A DNA stretch of 64,000 nucleotides from Albifimbria verrucaria (lineage: Eukaryota > Ascomycota > Sordariomycetes > Hypocreales > Stachybotryaceae): the NCBI GenBank assembly GCA_020081605.1, contig JAHREC010000013.1:5456001-5520000 (forward strand), in the 5' to 3' direction. Every line of letters begins with the position of its first letter. Position 1 is the first letter of the stretch. The position numbers were made by a program, and so were the translations under genes. Shown one piece after another: positions 34,801 to 46,871 of this stretch. The notes beneath the pieces are model-generated. The model was not told the DNA's origin, did no database searches, and was given only the letters and a program-made list of their open reading frames with translations.

Positions 34801-35799
34801 CTGTCGTCAGCAGAGCCACTCATTGGCATCCAGGTCAACGACATGGCTCTGTCGAGACAAGGTGATGTAGGACACACCATGGCGGCAAATCCCCAAACCT
34901 ATCTGGATTTATCGTCTATGGCTGATTCTTTGCTTGCTCGACAAACGTCATTGCCGTACCATACCTACTGTATCGCCAAGCCCGCGCAAACGGCACCGCA
35001 TGGCATAACATGGCATGGCAGTGCAGCTAGTGCACTCGCCTCTAATCCACCTCCACGACCCCTTACGGGTACGGCAGCGCACACAAACCGCACAATCGTC
35101 TGTTTCATGTGACAAGATCACCGTGCTGCTTACTGGACCCGAGCCTGGGCCAGCACATGCGAGCCTGTGGAGACGCACAATGCGATCTCAGTGTGCCGAG
35201 CGCTGGTCCCTGCTCCTGGCCCCGGTCCCCTGTCGAGCAGGCATCGAGTGGATGTCGATGACTGAGAGGTGGATGACTGACCGAATGGTCCGTGGATGTG
35301 CGATCCACTTTCAAGGACGGCAAGCCGTCGTCCGTACAGCTCAACGTTCCATGTTACCCTCGATTGTTCAGAGTACAAAAAGACGGCCGTGTTCGCCTCA
35401 ATGGCCACTTCTCTTTCTCTTCAGTCTCAGCAAGCCTTTCACCAGCTGTTTAGTTTCACTTTCACTTTCCTTTACTTTTCTTCTCTTCTTAAACAATTCA
35501 GTCCTAGTGACATACACTCCTTCAACTTTTACAAACCAACCTTTTAACTTTCATCTTCGACCAGAACATTCTTGCTTGTGTGCGCTCCGGTAGACACATT
35601 CCAACAACTTCTTCGTCGTCATCTTCTTGGAACATCAAGAAGATCATCCGAGTCATACCTGCAACTTTTTATATCGAGCTGTGCTTGATAACCCAACACA
35701 ACTCTTCATCACTTCGCTTCGTCAGCTGTGGCCAGGCCCTGATCACTCGATACCCCCAACGATCAAACAGATTTCCATCACCACCACACCAACGCAAAC
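31813..35799. other. 4-kb gene-poor region upstream of the LPMO gene
   Basis: No open frame here has a recognisable domain, signal peptide or believable splicing. From about 35400 the sequence becomes CT-rich and AT-rich, as in a long 5' leader of the LPMO gene at 35800. The rest could be promoter, non-coding transcript or decayed sequence. Short GAT repeats occur near 33343. No tRNA or 5S RNA is seen. Confidence 0.45.
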
Positions 35800-37154
35800 A
35801 TGAAGACCGTCCAGTCCCTCGCCCTGGCCGCCGGCCTCGCCTCCGTCGCCTCTGCCCACATGGAGATGCTTTTCCCCGCTCCCTTCAAGTCCAAGGCCAA
35901 CCCCACGCCGGCCAGGACATCGACTACAGCATGCTTGACCCCATCAAGGGCAGCAACTTCCTTGCAAGGGCTACCACAGCCTCTTCGGCACCCCGCCGGT
36001 GCCTCCACTGCCGACTTCACCGCCGGACAGGCCTACGAGATGACCATCGCCGGTGGTGCCAACCACGAGGGTGGCAGTTGCCAGGCCTCGCTCTCCTTCG
36101 ACAAGGGAGCCACCTGGAAGGTCATCCACTCCTACATCGGTGACTGCCCTGTCTCCGGCGAGTCCAAGCTCCCTTCACTGTCCCCGCCGACACCCCCGCC
36201 GGCGAGGCCATCTTCGCCTGGACCTGGTTCAACAAGGTCGGCAACCGTGAGATGTACATGAACTGCGCTGCCGTCAACATCGTCGGTGGCGGTGCCAGCA
36301 AGCGCCAGGCTTCCACCCCATTCTCTAGCCGCCCCGACATGTTCGTTGCCAACGTCGACAACGGCTGCTCCGTCGCTCCCGGTATCGACGTTGAGTTCCC
36401 CAACCCTGGCCCCGATGTCACCACCAGCAGCAACGCCAAGAAGGGCGCTCCTGATGGCAACTGCGGCTCCGCCGCTCCCCATCCCCGGTGGTGACCAGAA
36501 CCCGGTCCAGTCTCAGGCTCCTGTCCAGTCTCAGCCTCCCGTCGTGCCTACCCAGGCTCCTGTTCAGTCTTCCCAGGTTGCCCCTGACCCCGGCATGCCC
36601 ACCGCCTCTGACTCTGGCGATGTCTTCATCACCGTCCCCGGTGGTGTTGCCAGCTCTCAGGCCCCTGTTGCTCCTCCCGCTGCCAGCTCCCAGGCTCCGG
36701 TTGTTCCTCCCCGCCGCCAGCTCTCAGGCCCCGGTTGTCCCTCCCGTTGTCACCTCTGAGGCTCCCGCTGTCCCTACACAGTCAGTTGCCCCTCCTCCCC
36801 GCTCCCGCTGCTTCCAAGACCGACGAGTGTAACATTTCTTCCGCCACCAGGCCCGGTACTCCTTCCACCATGGTGACCGTCCCTGCTCCTCCCAAGCCTA
36901 CCGGCCCCTCCACCCCCGTCGCTCCTGTCCCTACCCCCGGCAACCCTACTGGCGGCGCTGGCGGCTTCGCTGCTGGTACTGCTTGCACCACCGAGGGTCA
37001 GTGGAACTGTGTCAGCGGCTCTCAGTTCCAGCGCTGCGCTGCCGGCCAGTGGTCTATCCTGCAGCCCATGGCCTCCGGCGTCACCTGCGTCCCTGGCCAG
37101 TCCGACAACCTCTCCTACGCCAAGCGCGCTCCCCGCGCTCTCTGGTGGGTCTAA
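35800..37154 (+). CDS. secreted AA11-type lytic polysaccharide monooxygenase with C-terminal X278-like domain
   Basis: Copper-dependent oxidative enzyme; AA11 members cleave chitin. The signal peptide MKTVQSLALAAGLASVASA is followed by His1 in HMEML, the N-terminal histidine of the copper brace. AA11 hallmarks follow: PCKGYH, HEGGSCQASLSFDKGATWKV, then IFAWTWFNKVGNREMYMNCA, with the second brace His in the NHEGG segment. A long Pro/Val/Gln/Ser linker has SSQAPV repeats. The C-terminus (CTTEGQWNCVSGSQFQRCAA, then GQWSILQPMASGVTC) fits the X278 module found on some AA11 enzymes. Seven frame breaks are inferred: bases missing near 35905, 35961, 35995 and 36172, extra C near 36478, 36712 and 36801. 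Corrected, it is 1356 nt, 451 residues, with no intron. Confidence 0.9.
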
Positions 37155-38640
37155 GCATCCCAGGAATGGGATCTACGACAGGATCTTGAAGGAATGACCT
37201 TCTAGTACATTTCTCTTTCTTTCTTTTTCCTCCTTGGGAGGAGGCACATATAGACTTTTCTTCGGACAGTATTGGCGGAAACTCATTGTTGGAACTACGG
37301 AGCATAGCAGGCATGTTTTCGGTACCGGGATGGCAAGACCCAGATAGGACCAGTACCTTCATGAATTTCAAATGGATCTCTTTTGATCAGACAAATATCT
37401 TTTGACCCAGTTCCCTGTGCTTGAGTGATTGATGTGATGTTGTGTTTTCCTTTTCGACGAAACAAGTATAAGAGCAATCGTGATACACTGTTTGTCACTA
37501 CGAAATGACAGGAGGTTGAACTCCATTCTGACTAAACCAACTAAATGGCTGTGACACAAACTAGGCGTAACGGTTACTGGCTGGAGGGCGGCTGGAGGGC
37601 AGCTGCCCACTACTTTTGCACGGATTAAGGTCAAACGTGTTGTGGCTCAGCCCAGCCTCAGGTGTACAGTGCCAGATTCCAAGCAACGAACGCCCAGAGA
37701 CGGGACCTAGGCTCGTCTTGACACGGTGGTCCCTGTTTTAAGGTATGGGCGAGACAGGACGAATCGGCAGCAATTGGGCCTATTGGGGAAACACGTCCTG
37801 AAGTGGAGGGACGCCATCCCAGCAGCGAGAGGGTGGCTGTGCTGCCGGGACCCCTGCCGGGGTTTCGCTGGAGATGGATGGCTCGCATGAAGGAAGCTGA
37901 GCTTCGCCACTGTGGCCCGGGTGTCGGTCGGTTCGCGTCCTTGAGGGCGGTCGCGGCACACACAATGGCGCTTATCAAGAAGGTGAGGCCTCTCGGGTGG
38001 AGGTACAGCTATTGCGCTGCCTCGGTATTGAAGCTGGAGAATAGGACGGCTGACGGAGCCATTGTGCTTGGGGCAGAGGACAATTGCGGTGACAGCTAAG
38101 CTTTGTTCCCCATATTAGATCCATGATATGTATGTAAGGTAAGGTGTGCATAAGACAGCTCACCCCGCGAGGCCTTGTCCGGCTGACTGCGACGAAGCGT
38201 GATGTCCCTGATAAAGAAATACCCAACCTAGCATGGAAACGTAGCACGCGACATCTTGTACCTCACTAACTTCCCGCCAGCCCAGGTACTTGTTCCCTGG
38301 CCTCCCACTTCCCCACTTCAAGTCCAGCCTGCTAATGAGGTGCTGGGGAGACCCTCCAAAGCGATATTTACATAAGGCATCAGACGGCACCCGCCCCTAC
38401 TGCGACCTCTCTCTCCCTCTCCTCTCTCTCTCGCGTGTGCGTGTGTCTTTGTGCCCTGCACCTCGACCCTCGCTCCCAACTCCACCCTCTCACCTCCATC
38501 TGCCTTATCGGCATTTGCCCTCTCTCTCTCCCCGCCTCCCCAGCGGTAGTCCCAGAGCCTACCGGTAACACATCTCTCAACAACAACCACTAGACAAGAA
38601 GCCAGTTGCCGCGACCGCAGAGCACAACCTTTTGCCTGTC
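37155..38640. other. intergenic region before the WW-domain gene
   Basis: No supportable gene. The stretch 38390-38560 is a CT-rich tract, probably promoter or leader of the gene at 38641. Confidence 0.4.
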
Positions 38641-40016
38641 ATGGCTGGGCCTACGTCCCCAGCGCCGAAGGCCCCACGTACGCTCCCCGATCTGCCCACC
38701 GGCTGGATTGCGCAGTGGGATGGCGCGAGCAAGAAGTACTACTTTGTCCAGCTCGCCACAGGCGTGTCGCAGTGGGAGATTCCCACCCATGCTGTCCAGA
38801 CGGGCAACACGCCCGGACAGCACGTCGAACACCCTACGGCACCCCCAGCCTCAGCTCATCACGCACCCAGACGGTTCGCAGACGGTCAAGCATGCCGATG
38901 GCACTATGGAACCTATCATGCCTGATGGAACGAGGGTGCGGACGGCCCCACTGGAGATAGGGGAGGCCTTGGTGTAAGTGTCATTGAGATATCCTTCCCG
39001 GTGTTGCGTTGTTGGATTATGTGTTTGGTGAGGCCGCTTGGGAGATGCGAAGGCTAACAGAAACCATAGAGCATGGCAATGAACGCCCTCCTTGGCGGCA
39101 AGAACTCCGGACACGGTGGTAGCGGCGGCCACAGTTCGAACCCGCTCGGCGGACTCGCCAGTCAATTCCTCGGCGGCGGCAGTCACGGCGGACACGGCAG
39201 TAACGGTGGCAAGAACTCGGCCGGCAAGCTCGTGGGCCAGCTCGCGTCCAGCCTGCTCTCGTCGAACAGCAACAAGCCCCAGACACCCCAGAACTACCAC
39301 GGTGGACAATCCAGCGGTCAGTCGCACCAGCAGGGTGGATTGGCTGGTGCTGTCATGGGAGGCGTGGCTAGCATGTTCGGTGGCAAGCATGGGCAAAACA
39401 GCAACGTAAGTGGGCTCCTTTCGTGCTGAGCACAGAAATGGTATCTTTTGAGACTGACAGATGACGCATAAACAGCAAGGCCAGAACTACGGTTACTCCA
39501 ACTCGGGAAGCAGCGGCAGCTACAGCGGTCAAGCACCCACCTACAACCCTCCTGGCTCGGGTGCGCCCACGGGGTCCTCGCCTTACCACTCTCCTCCTCC
39601 CAACCAACACCAGAACCAGCATAGCAACCAGTATCCTCCGCCGCCCTCCTCGGGAGCCGGGTCGCACAACCAGTCGTACCCTCCCCTCCCCTGGGCAATC
39701 ACCTTACGGTCAGCAGTCCTACTCGCACAGCCCGGCACAGCCTCAGGGACAACACGGAGGGCACAGCTCCTACTCCCAACACCAGCCCAGCTATGGAACC
39801 CCTCTGGAGGGCAGCATCAGCAGTACCCCCTCCTCCTGGCGGCCAGCACCAGCAGTATCCCCACCTCCAGGCCAATACCCTCCTCCTCCTTCTGGTGGTT
39901 ACAACTCGCAGTATCCTGGGGCTCCTGGCGGTCAACCACAATATGGTGGGCAGCCACAGTACGGTGCCGGTTCGGGATCTTACCCTCATCAGGGTGGCCA
40001 AAACCCTCCGTACTAA
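38641..40016 (+). CDS. WW-domain protein with Gly-rich and Pro/Gln/Tyr-rich low-complexity tail
   Basis: An N-terminal WW domain (LPTGWIAQWDGASKKYYFVQ, then LATGVSQWEIP) shows both signature tryptophans and the aromatic pair; it should bind Pro-rich partners. Exons: 38641-38971, 39070-39405, 39476-40016. Exon 2 codes a Gly/Ser/His-rich block (GGGSHGGHGSNGGKNS) and a short hydrophobic segment GLAGAVMGGVASMFGG. Exon 3 codes repeats of the type GGQHQQYPPPPG and QPQYGG, ending GGQNPPY. Breaks are inferred near 38834, 38848, 39690 and 39697, with several more compensating ones around 39790-39880, so the exact repeat number is unsure. Start is ATG 38641. Such WW plus YPPP-rich proteins are common in filamentous fungi and uncharacterised. 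Confidence 0.8.
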
Positions 40017-40442
40017 ATCGTATATTGAGTAGACCAGCCAAAGGGCTCCTGATCCAGTCGTCACCGTGACCGAGATCAATAATAACGGATGACTTGAGGA
40101 GCTGGGATATTCGTGCCTCAATGCGAGCCTTTCAGTAGTATGGTAATCGATGGTTCTGCACGAGGGGCGGCATACTTGGATACGCTTTGTATCCTCAATG
40201 ACAAAGACAAGACAAACCAGACAAAAAGGGATAAAGAATGCGACGGATAGATATTACATATATGAGTGGATATGATGATGACGCAGTCGACGAAGATGCA
40301 TGTTTCATGGCGCGCTCCAAGATCGGAGTGAGATTCAATTTTGTGTAGCTAGTGAAAATATGTTCACTGTCGTCGCTTCTTCACGCTCTGTGGGAACAAG
40401 AGCTGGTCATGATTTACAGAGTTTTGAAAGGACCGGTGCTTT
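40017..40442. other. convergent intergenic spacer
   Basis: 3' flanks of the WW-domain gene and the Pga1-like gene. Nothing else is seen. Confidence 0.4.
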
Positions 40443-41297
40443 CTACTTGTTCTTCTTCTTCTTCTGCTTGGCTTGATGATCGGCGGCGCCTGCGATAGAC
40501 TGAAGCTGCTTGGCGATCCATTGCGCGGCGAACCAACTAAGGATTGCCAGAACGACTAGGTAACCAGCAGTGGGTAGCAGGGAGCGAGGGACCACGTTGA
40601 ACACATAGGGATCTAGGATCAGATCGACCAGGACCGGTGGTGGGTTCTGCATCAGGGCAGCATCGTGAGTAAAGTAATCTGCCGCCGCTTGTATGTGTAG
40701 CAGTAGCACCGAAGCAGTCCGCTCCTTGAGGTCATTGGCTACTGGTTTCTGGGAGGCCGAGTCCTTGTCTTCCGACAATGGATCTGGCATTCGGGAATAG
40801 GCGTAAGTGGCCAGGGACTGAACCAGCTCAGGCGTCTGCCAGACAGTGTCCAATTCGTAGACATCTAGAGTGAAGCTTGTTGGCTCCTTTGAAAGCGTGA
40901 GTGAGTATTGCCCGTTGTTTTCCAGCTTGGTAAACTTGATATCCCTGGAAAAGGGCGTGGTGAGATAGACATGAAAAGAGCACTTACAATGGCGGCCCAG
41001 CACACGCGGAATTCATACCGTTGGCCCGCGGTGAGATTGTCGAAGAGCACCCATGCCGGCTCTCCGACGATGAGCTCCGCTGGAGAAGGAAGACGCGGCT
41101 AAGGTTCGTGCGCACCGACGAGTCCTCAGGCGTTAAGGTGGGGAGGTTGAGCTCCGGCAGGAGGGCTTGGTCAATGGGATGTTGACGGCTTCCGGGCCAA
41201 GGAAGATGACCTTCTCCACGTTGGCCGAGACGAGGGCGGTGGCGGCGGAGAGGAGGAGGATGAGGGAGCGGGAGAGGATGCCACGAGGAGGCGTCAT
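40443..41297 (-). CDS. Pga1-like ER membrane protein (GPI mannosyltransferase II cofactor family)
   Basis: Exons 41297-40988 and 40886-40443; two bases seem missing near 41158 and 41099, after which the total is 756 nt, 251 residues. A signal peptide (LILLLSAATALVSA) is followed by a lumenal domain (VEKVIFLGPEAVNIP, LNLPTLTPEDSSVRTNLSRV, GEPAWVLFDNLTAGQRYEFR, VCWAAI). A C-terminal transmembrane helix (AGYLVVLAILSWFAAQWIA) and a very basic tail KQKKKKNK follow. The pattern fits the fungal Pga1 family, which partners Gpi18 in adding the second mannose to GPI anchors. I base this on remembered family features, so the family name is moderately sure while the ER topology is better supported. Confidence 0.65.
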
Positions 41298-42064
41298 GGT
41301 GACGATAGAGAGGCAGGCCGTAAATCCGCGCAAGCGCAGCTCTCTGCTTTAAAGAACGGCCTAGATCGTTGCTCGTGACGGCGCACCAACCGATTGGTGT
41401 AGTGTCTCGAGGTCGGTAAAGCTTCCTTATACGCGGTATGTCCGGGGTTGAGCCACGCGTGGCCTCCGGGGATGTTTGGCCAGCAGGACACGGCCCCACA
41501 GTGCAGCTAACGTGGGGTGTGCTGACAGACGTCCCTCGGTGAGGTGTATCTAGAAGTTACATAGAATGAACATGATGGTTTTATTATTGCTCTACATACA
41601 TTAGATCTTTTCACATTCCATTCTTTAGGTTGTTGTCTGGGTCCTCTAGGTCGAGCTATCCGGCGGTTTAAGCTTAAATACGGAGTTGTCCTCCTGTTGG
41701 TTAGGTATGTTGGATATGGACATTAGTTATGGCAACTTCGCATATCTATCTGCTAATTGATTCAAATGATCGCGGTAATAGGCAATGATTAGATGAATTT
41801 TCCAATCCAATACAAGCACCAAAGCCTGTTTTTGCCGCTGTCTTCCTTCACGTGTAAGAGCGCTACCACATTGGGTGAACGACCGAGCGGAAGCTCAACG
41901 GTGATAGTGATATCTCCGGGTATTAGGTGATAGGATGCATCTAAACTATATTCCTAGCCAGGGTCTGGTATAGTTCTATAAATTGATGGGTAAACTACTA
42001 TATTCCCAGTCGCGGTGTTATTGAAGAATGAAGAGCACGACCAGCTTATTCGTAGAGCATCAAT
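41298..42064. other. divergent promoter between the Pga1-like and SDR genes
   Basis: No gene is seen; AT-rich near 41560-41830. Confidence 0.4.
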
Positions 42065-43008
42065 ATGGAGCCTATCAAGCGTGATATGCATGACATTTAT
42101 CCCTTCATCTCTGCACGTGGGCGTCTTGCCGGCGCCGCTCAGGGAAAGACGGTAATTATCACAGGTGGTGGTAAAGGTATCGGCAAGGTATGTTCCCAAG
42201 TTCTACAAATCCCTGGTTGTTAGTTGACTGTTGTGCAGGCCATTGCTCGGCAGTTTGCCCTCGCCGGTGCCGTCAAGGTCATCATCACAGGTCGAGATCA
42301 GGAGGCTTTAAACAGTGCAAAGGCAGATATAGAAAAAGAGGCCCCGGGCTGCACCGTGATAGGTGTTGCTGCTGATGTGGCCAAAGAGGAGGACGCCGCC
42401 ATCGTCTTCGCTGCATTGGCTGGTACCGTTGCTGATGTGCTCGTCAATAATGTCGGAGTCAATTCTTCGGCTGTTTTGATAGCAGATTCGGACCCCATCG
42501 CTTGGTGGAAAGATTGGGAGGTCAACGTAAAGGGCACTTATCTGATGACGCGGGCGTATCTGCGGAGCCTGGAGGGTCGGCATGGCACTATCATCAACGT
42601 GACGACGTCGGTCGCGGACATGGCGGTACCCAACATGAGTGCCTACGGTTCTTCGAAGCTCGCCATTAACCGCCTAACACAGATTGTGAATGCCGAGTAC
42701 GGCGCGCCACAGGGCGTGCGCTGCGTCTGTTTCCATCCGGGCGGCGTGGCTAGCACCGACATGGGCCAGCAGGCGCCGGCGCAGTTCCGGGGTTCGCTGC
42801 TGTGCACGGCGGACCTGGGGGTGGGACGGCGTTATACTTGAGCACGCCTGAGGCAGCGTTCCTGGACGGGCGGATGGTATACGCGGACTGGAACATGGAG
42901 AGGGTCGAGGCGATGAAGGAAGAAATTATCAGAGACAACCTGCTGGTGTCGCGGATCAACTTTGGCTCAGCTTTGAGCACTGAAATAGTCGGACTTCCAA
43001 AGAAGTAG
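42065..43008 (+). CDS. short-chain dehydrogenase/reductase
   Basis: NAD(P)-dependent oxidoreductase of the classical SDR type. Exons 42065-42187 and 42239-43008; one G appears missing near 42826 (GGGGG run), after which the total is 894 nt, 297 residues. The cofactor motif TGGGKGIG straddles the exon 1 end, VLVNNVG is the structural NNAG-type motif, and the catalytic triad is visible as NVTTS plus YGSSK. The substrate cannot be told. The N-terminal 28 residues before the Rossmann core (MEPIKRDMHDIYPF...) are longer than in minimal SDRs. No neighbour suggests a biosynthetic cluster. Confidence 0.9.
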
Positions 43009-44674
43009 AAGCTGTCCTAGGACGAATCGCACCAAGAATCAGGGTAGGAGTACAGATTTATGTCCATCATTTTACACGAGTGGAAGAGAAATTGTCGTAT
43101 GTTGCTGATCAATGTTGGAGCAGATGTTTAACACTACTCCTTTTAGGTCAAAGCACATTACACTATCAGGATGAAATAACAAGACCCTGCAGTGTTTGCG
43201 GTGGATGGTCGGACCAGGTCAGGGTACCTTATGTAGCGGCTGGTTTCCCGAACACTTCCCAAGGTAGGCATGGGAGTGACCAGGGAACGTCACATGTTCA
43301 TTTACTGAACGGTCAAATGTGATTATCTACTTGTGCATAGCGCAACGCTGTTCGTGAGATCTTGACGGCATACTCCTCTTAGGTGGCATGGAAATGGTGA
43401 TGGCTTTCGAACCAGCGGTGGAAGCAGTCAGGCGGCAGCGTTTGAGCCGAGACTTTTTGTCCCTTGTCTCTGCGATCTGGCTGAGTCGCCAACATCAAAA
43501 GGTTCCGGGGACGTCGGGTTAAGAGCATGGGATATGCCTGACGTGTCTTATGTAACTCATCTCCCCAAAGGATAAGATATTCAAAGCTGGATAGCGGTAC
43601 GTGAGTAGTACTGTAACTCCTGATGTCGGTTATGACGCCTGCACCGGGTCAGGCTCAAGTGGTTCTGTGATTGTGGTTCTGGATGGTCCGTCGTATCGGC
43701 TGCGTCCCCGGTCTTGTTGGCCTTGATAGGTGGTGACTGGGGACGTGTTTGATTACCACCCATCGAGTGAACCTTGGGTCCATGCGGCAGTGCCCAATAA
43801 TTTGCCGAGAGCGGTGAGCACGACCGTGTGAGTGGGCGGGAGGGAGGGAGGGAGGGGGCAGATGCGTAGGTACGAAGCGCTTCGCAGGTTGACATAGGAC
43901 ATGGCATGGCGGTAAAAATAATAGGAGGAAAAATGATACCGGTACATAAACAAATCGTAGACTATGTATAGTTGAATTTCATGTGCTGATTCCGGTTTCT
44001 ATAGGGGTTTAACCAAGAGCAAGGGCGGTATCCAAGCCAGAAGATGTTGTTTGTTCTACCCTTTGTTGACTGTTGTCCTCGAATGGTCCCTGCTTTTTGC
44101 TAATCACCTGCTAGGGGTTAGGGTGGTAGGAAGTAGGTAGGTACCTGTGGTGCCTGTGAGGCAAGGCCCGGAACGTGTTCGAGAAAGGTACCTCGCCGCC
44201 TAGAATATGAGACACGGTACCTACTGCCCTAAACTGCTGCCTGTAACAGCGTGAGCAAAAGAGGGCACGACCGCCGCCGGGCTGCTCCAGCAAGACAGCT
44301 CGGCCAGCTCATAGGTCCAAATTAGCAGTAGTTGAACAGCACAGAACAGCACAGCACAGCAACAAAGGCAGCGCACAGGACGCGCTTACCACTTCTGGGA
44401 CCCCGACACGCCCGCGAAAGCGAATATCAACAAATCCCAGTTGGGCAAACCACCACCCCTGTTCGTCCAAATTTCCCACCCCACCTATTTTCTCTCCTCC
44501 CCATCGACCCGAACCGTGGTTCAACTTCTTGCTCTCACTCCCTCTCCCCGAAAAAAAAACTGAAAGGCCATTGCTTGGGGCTTCTCCTTCGGTCAACCTT
44601 CTCTCCGTCTTCACCTCTCCTCGAACAACCGATTCCTCTGCATCTGAAGCCTCGTCCGACCCCCATCCGTCAAC
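43009..44674. other. intergenic region upstream of alpha-tubulin
   Basis: A 1.7-kb stretch without a supportable gene. It has a G-run repeat (43834-43858), TAGG-type runs near 44125-44145, and a CT-rich stretch before the tubulin ATG (44470-44670). Confidence 0.45.
43834..43858 (+). repeat. GGGA tandem run with quadruplex potential
   Basis: Six runs of at least three G separated by single bases. Four such runs suffice for an intramolecular G-quadruplex, so this is a strong candidate by pattern. It lies 0.8 kb upstream of alpha-tubulin. Confidence 0.75.
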
Positions 44675-46441
44675 ATGCGTGAAGTTATCAGCATCAACGG
44701 TGAGCCCGCTTGTGCCTTGCTCGTGGCCACCATGCCACACCGCATCCTCCGCTGCTGTGGAGCTGCTTGCCTCGCACCTTGTTGCTAACTCTGCCTTCTC
44801 AGTCGGCCAGGCTGGTTGCCAGATCGCCAATTCTTGCTGGGAGGTGCGTATCCTCTGCTCCCCCTCTCCTGTTGTCTCACCCTTTTTGGCCTCTGAAACT
44901 GACTTGCGTATATAGCTCTACTGCCTCGAGCACGGCATCCAGGTATGCTCGTCGATGCCCATCTCCGAACGCCCATCTCTGCTCGTGCTAACATCTCCCG
45001 CCTCTACAGCCTGATGGCTACCTCACCGAGGAGCGCAAGGCTCAGGACCCTGACCAGGGCTTCAGCACCTTCTTCTCCGAGACCGGTATGATATCTGCTC
45101 ACCGTCCGTCAACTCCGAAATCTAGTTCCTAACTTTGGAGGATCCTTACAGGCCAGGGCAAGTATGTTCCTCGCGCTATCTACTGCGATCTCGAGCCCAA
45201 CGTCGTCGACGAGGTCCGCACCGGTACCTACCGCAACCTGTTCCACCCCGAGATGATGATCACCGGAAAGGAGGATGCTTCCAACAACTACGCCCGTGGT
45301 CACTACACCGTCGGCAAGGAGCTGATTGACGGCGTCCTGGAGAAGATTCGCCGCGTTGCCGACAACTGCGTTGGTCTTCAGGGATTCCTTGTCTTCCACT
45401 CCTTCGGTGGTGGTACCGGCTCTGGTTTCGGTGCCCTCCTCATGGAGCGTCTGTCCGTCGACTACGGCAAGAAGAGCAAGCTCGAGTTCTGCGTCTACCC
45501 TGCCCCTCAGACCGCTACCTCGGTCGTTGAGCCTTACAACTCTATCCTGACCACCCACACCACCCTCGAGCACTCCGACTGCTCCTTCATGGTCGACAAC
45601 GAGGCCATCTACGACATCTGCCGCCGCAACCTCGGCCTCGAGCGTCCCAACTACGAGAACCTAAACCGTCTCATCGCTCAGGGTATGCATGTCTAGCTTG
45701 CGGTGGAACGTATTCTTTGCTAACACGGTCTTTCAGTCGTCTCTTCCATCACCGCCTCCCTCCGCTTCGACGGTTCCCTCAACGTCGACCTTAACGAGTT
45801 CCAGACCAACCTGGTCCCCTACCCTCGTATCCACTTCCCTCTGGTTGCCTACGCTCCCGTCATCTCCGCCGCCAAGGCTGCCCACGAGGCCAACTCCGTC
45901 CAGGAGATGACCATGTCCTGCTTCGAGCCCAACAACCAGATGGTTAAGTGCGACCCCGCCACGGCAAGTACATGGCCACCTGTCTGCTGTACCGTGGTGA
46001 CGTCGTCCCCAACGACGCCCACGCCGCCGTTGCCACCCTCAAGACCAAGCGCACCATCCAGTTCGTCGACTGGTGCCCCACTGGCTTCAAGCTCGGTATC
46101 TGCTACCAGCCTCCTGAGAACGTTCCCAACGGCGATCTGGCCAAGGTTAACCGTGCTGTGTAAGTTTTAACTTTGTCCTCTCCACGTTGATTTGTGCTAA
46201 CATGTTCCCTTTCAGCTGCATGCTTTCCAACACCACCGCCATTGCTGAGGCTTGGTCTTCCCTGTCCCTGAAGTTCGACCTGATGCACTCCAAGCGTGCT
46301 TTCGTGCACTGGTACGTTGGTGAGGGTATGGAGGAGGGTGAGTTCTCCGAGGCTCGTGAGGATCTTGCTGCCCTTGAGCGCGACTACGAGGAGGTCGCCG
46401 CCGACTCTCTCGGCGATGAGGAGGTTGAGGCCGAGTACTAG
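44675..46441 (+). CDS. alpha-tubulin
   Basis: Microtubule subunit. Seven exons: 44675-44699, 44803-44843, 44916-44942, 45010-45085, 45152-45682, 45737-46159, 46216-46441; with one C restored near 45957 (GACCCCGCC) they total 1350 nt, 449 residues. It begins [20 protein letters not shown], has the tubulin GTP motif GGGTGSGFG, the alpha-specific KCDPRHGKYM (around the break) and an acidic tail ending EEVEAEY, with the terminal Tyr of alpha-tubulin. The [20 protein letters not shown] stretch confirms alpha over beta. Four introns crowd the first 120 codons, typical for fungal tubulin genes. Synonymous codons are strongly C-ending, in line with high expression. Confidence 0.97.
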
Positions 46442-46871
46442 ATTATAGGCCAGTAATTGTTTGTACCTCTTGCCAGCACTCATAAGGTACCCCTGAGTCG
46501 GTGTATTTGCTTCACACGATGATAAAATCAAGAAAACTTTATTAATACTCAGAACAAGACTTGTAAAAACACATTAGTTAATTTGATACTCCATTCGTGA
46601 AGAAGGGAATTGCGGTGTAGTGGCCTTAATCTGGTGTCATGGATATCAGTATTCGAACGTGCCTTGCTCAGGTGTGTACTCTGTATTTGTGTTAGAGTGG
46701 ATGGTGGTGGTGGTGGTGCCAGCTCCCAGCTGCCGATTGGCTCTGGCTCTCTGGGGAAGCCGACGCTATGCGACACCTCTGTCTGTCACCGAGGAACTCC
46801 TCCCACTCCGCATCACTTCACCCGCATAACTCTGTCCACAATTCGAACAAATTGCCGTCCGAAATTCAATC
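46442..46871. other. spacer between alpha-tubulin and HMG-CoA lyase
   Basis: Tandem genes on one strand. The spacer holds the tubulin 3' UTR and the lyase promoter, with a short GGT/TGG run at about 46700-46715. Confidence 0.4.

Noticed and set aside
35015..35593. 192-codon open frame upstream of the LPMO gene
   Set aside because: No domain; its end is a CT/TTTC-rich leader stretch coding Ser/Phe/Leu by composition only.
42065..43008. Secondary-metabolite cluster around the SDR gene
   Set aside because: Neighbours are a Pga1-like ER protein and alpha-tubulin; no synthase, P450 or transporter is near.
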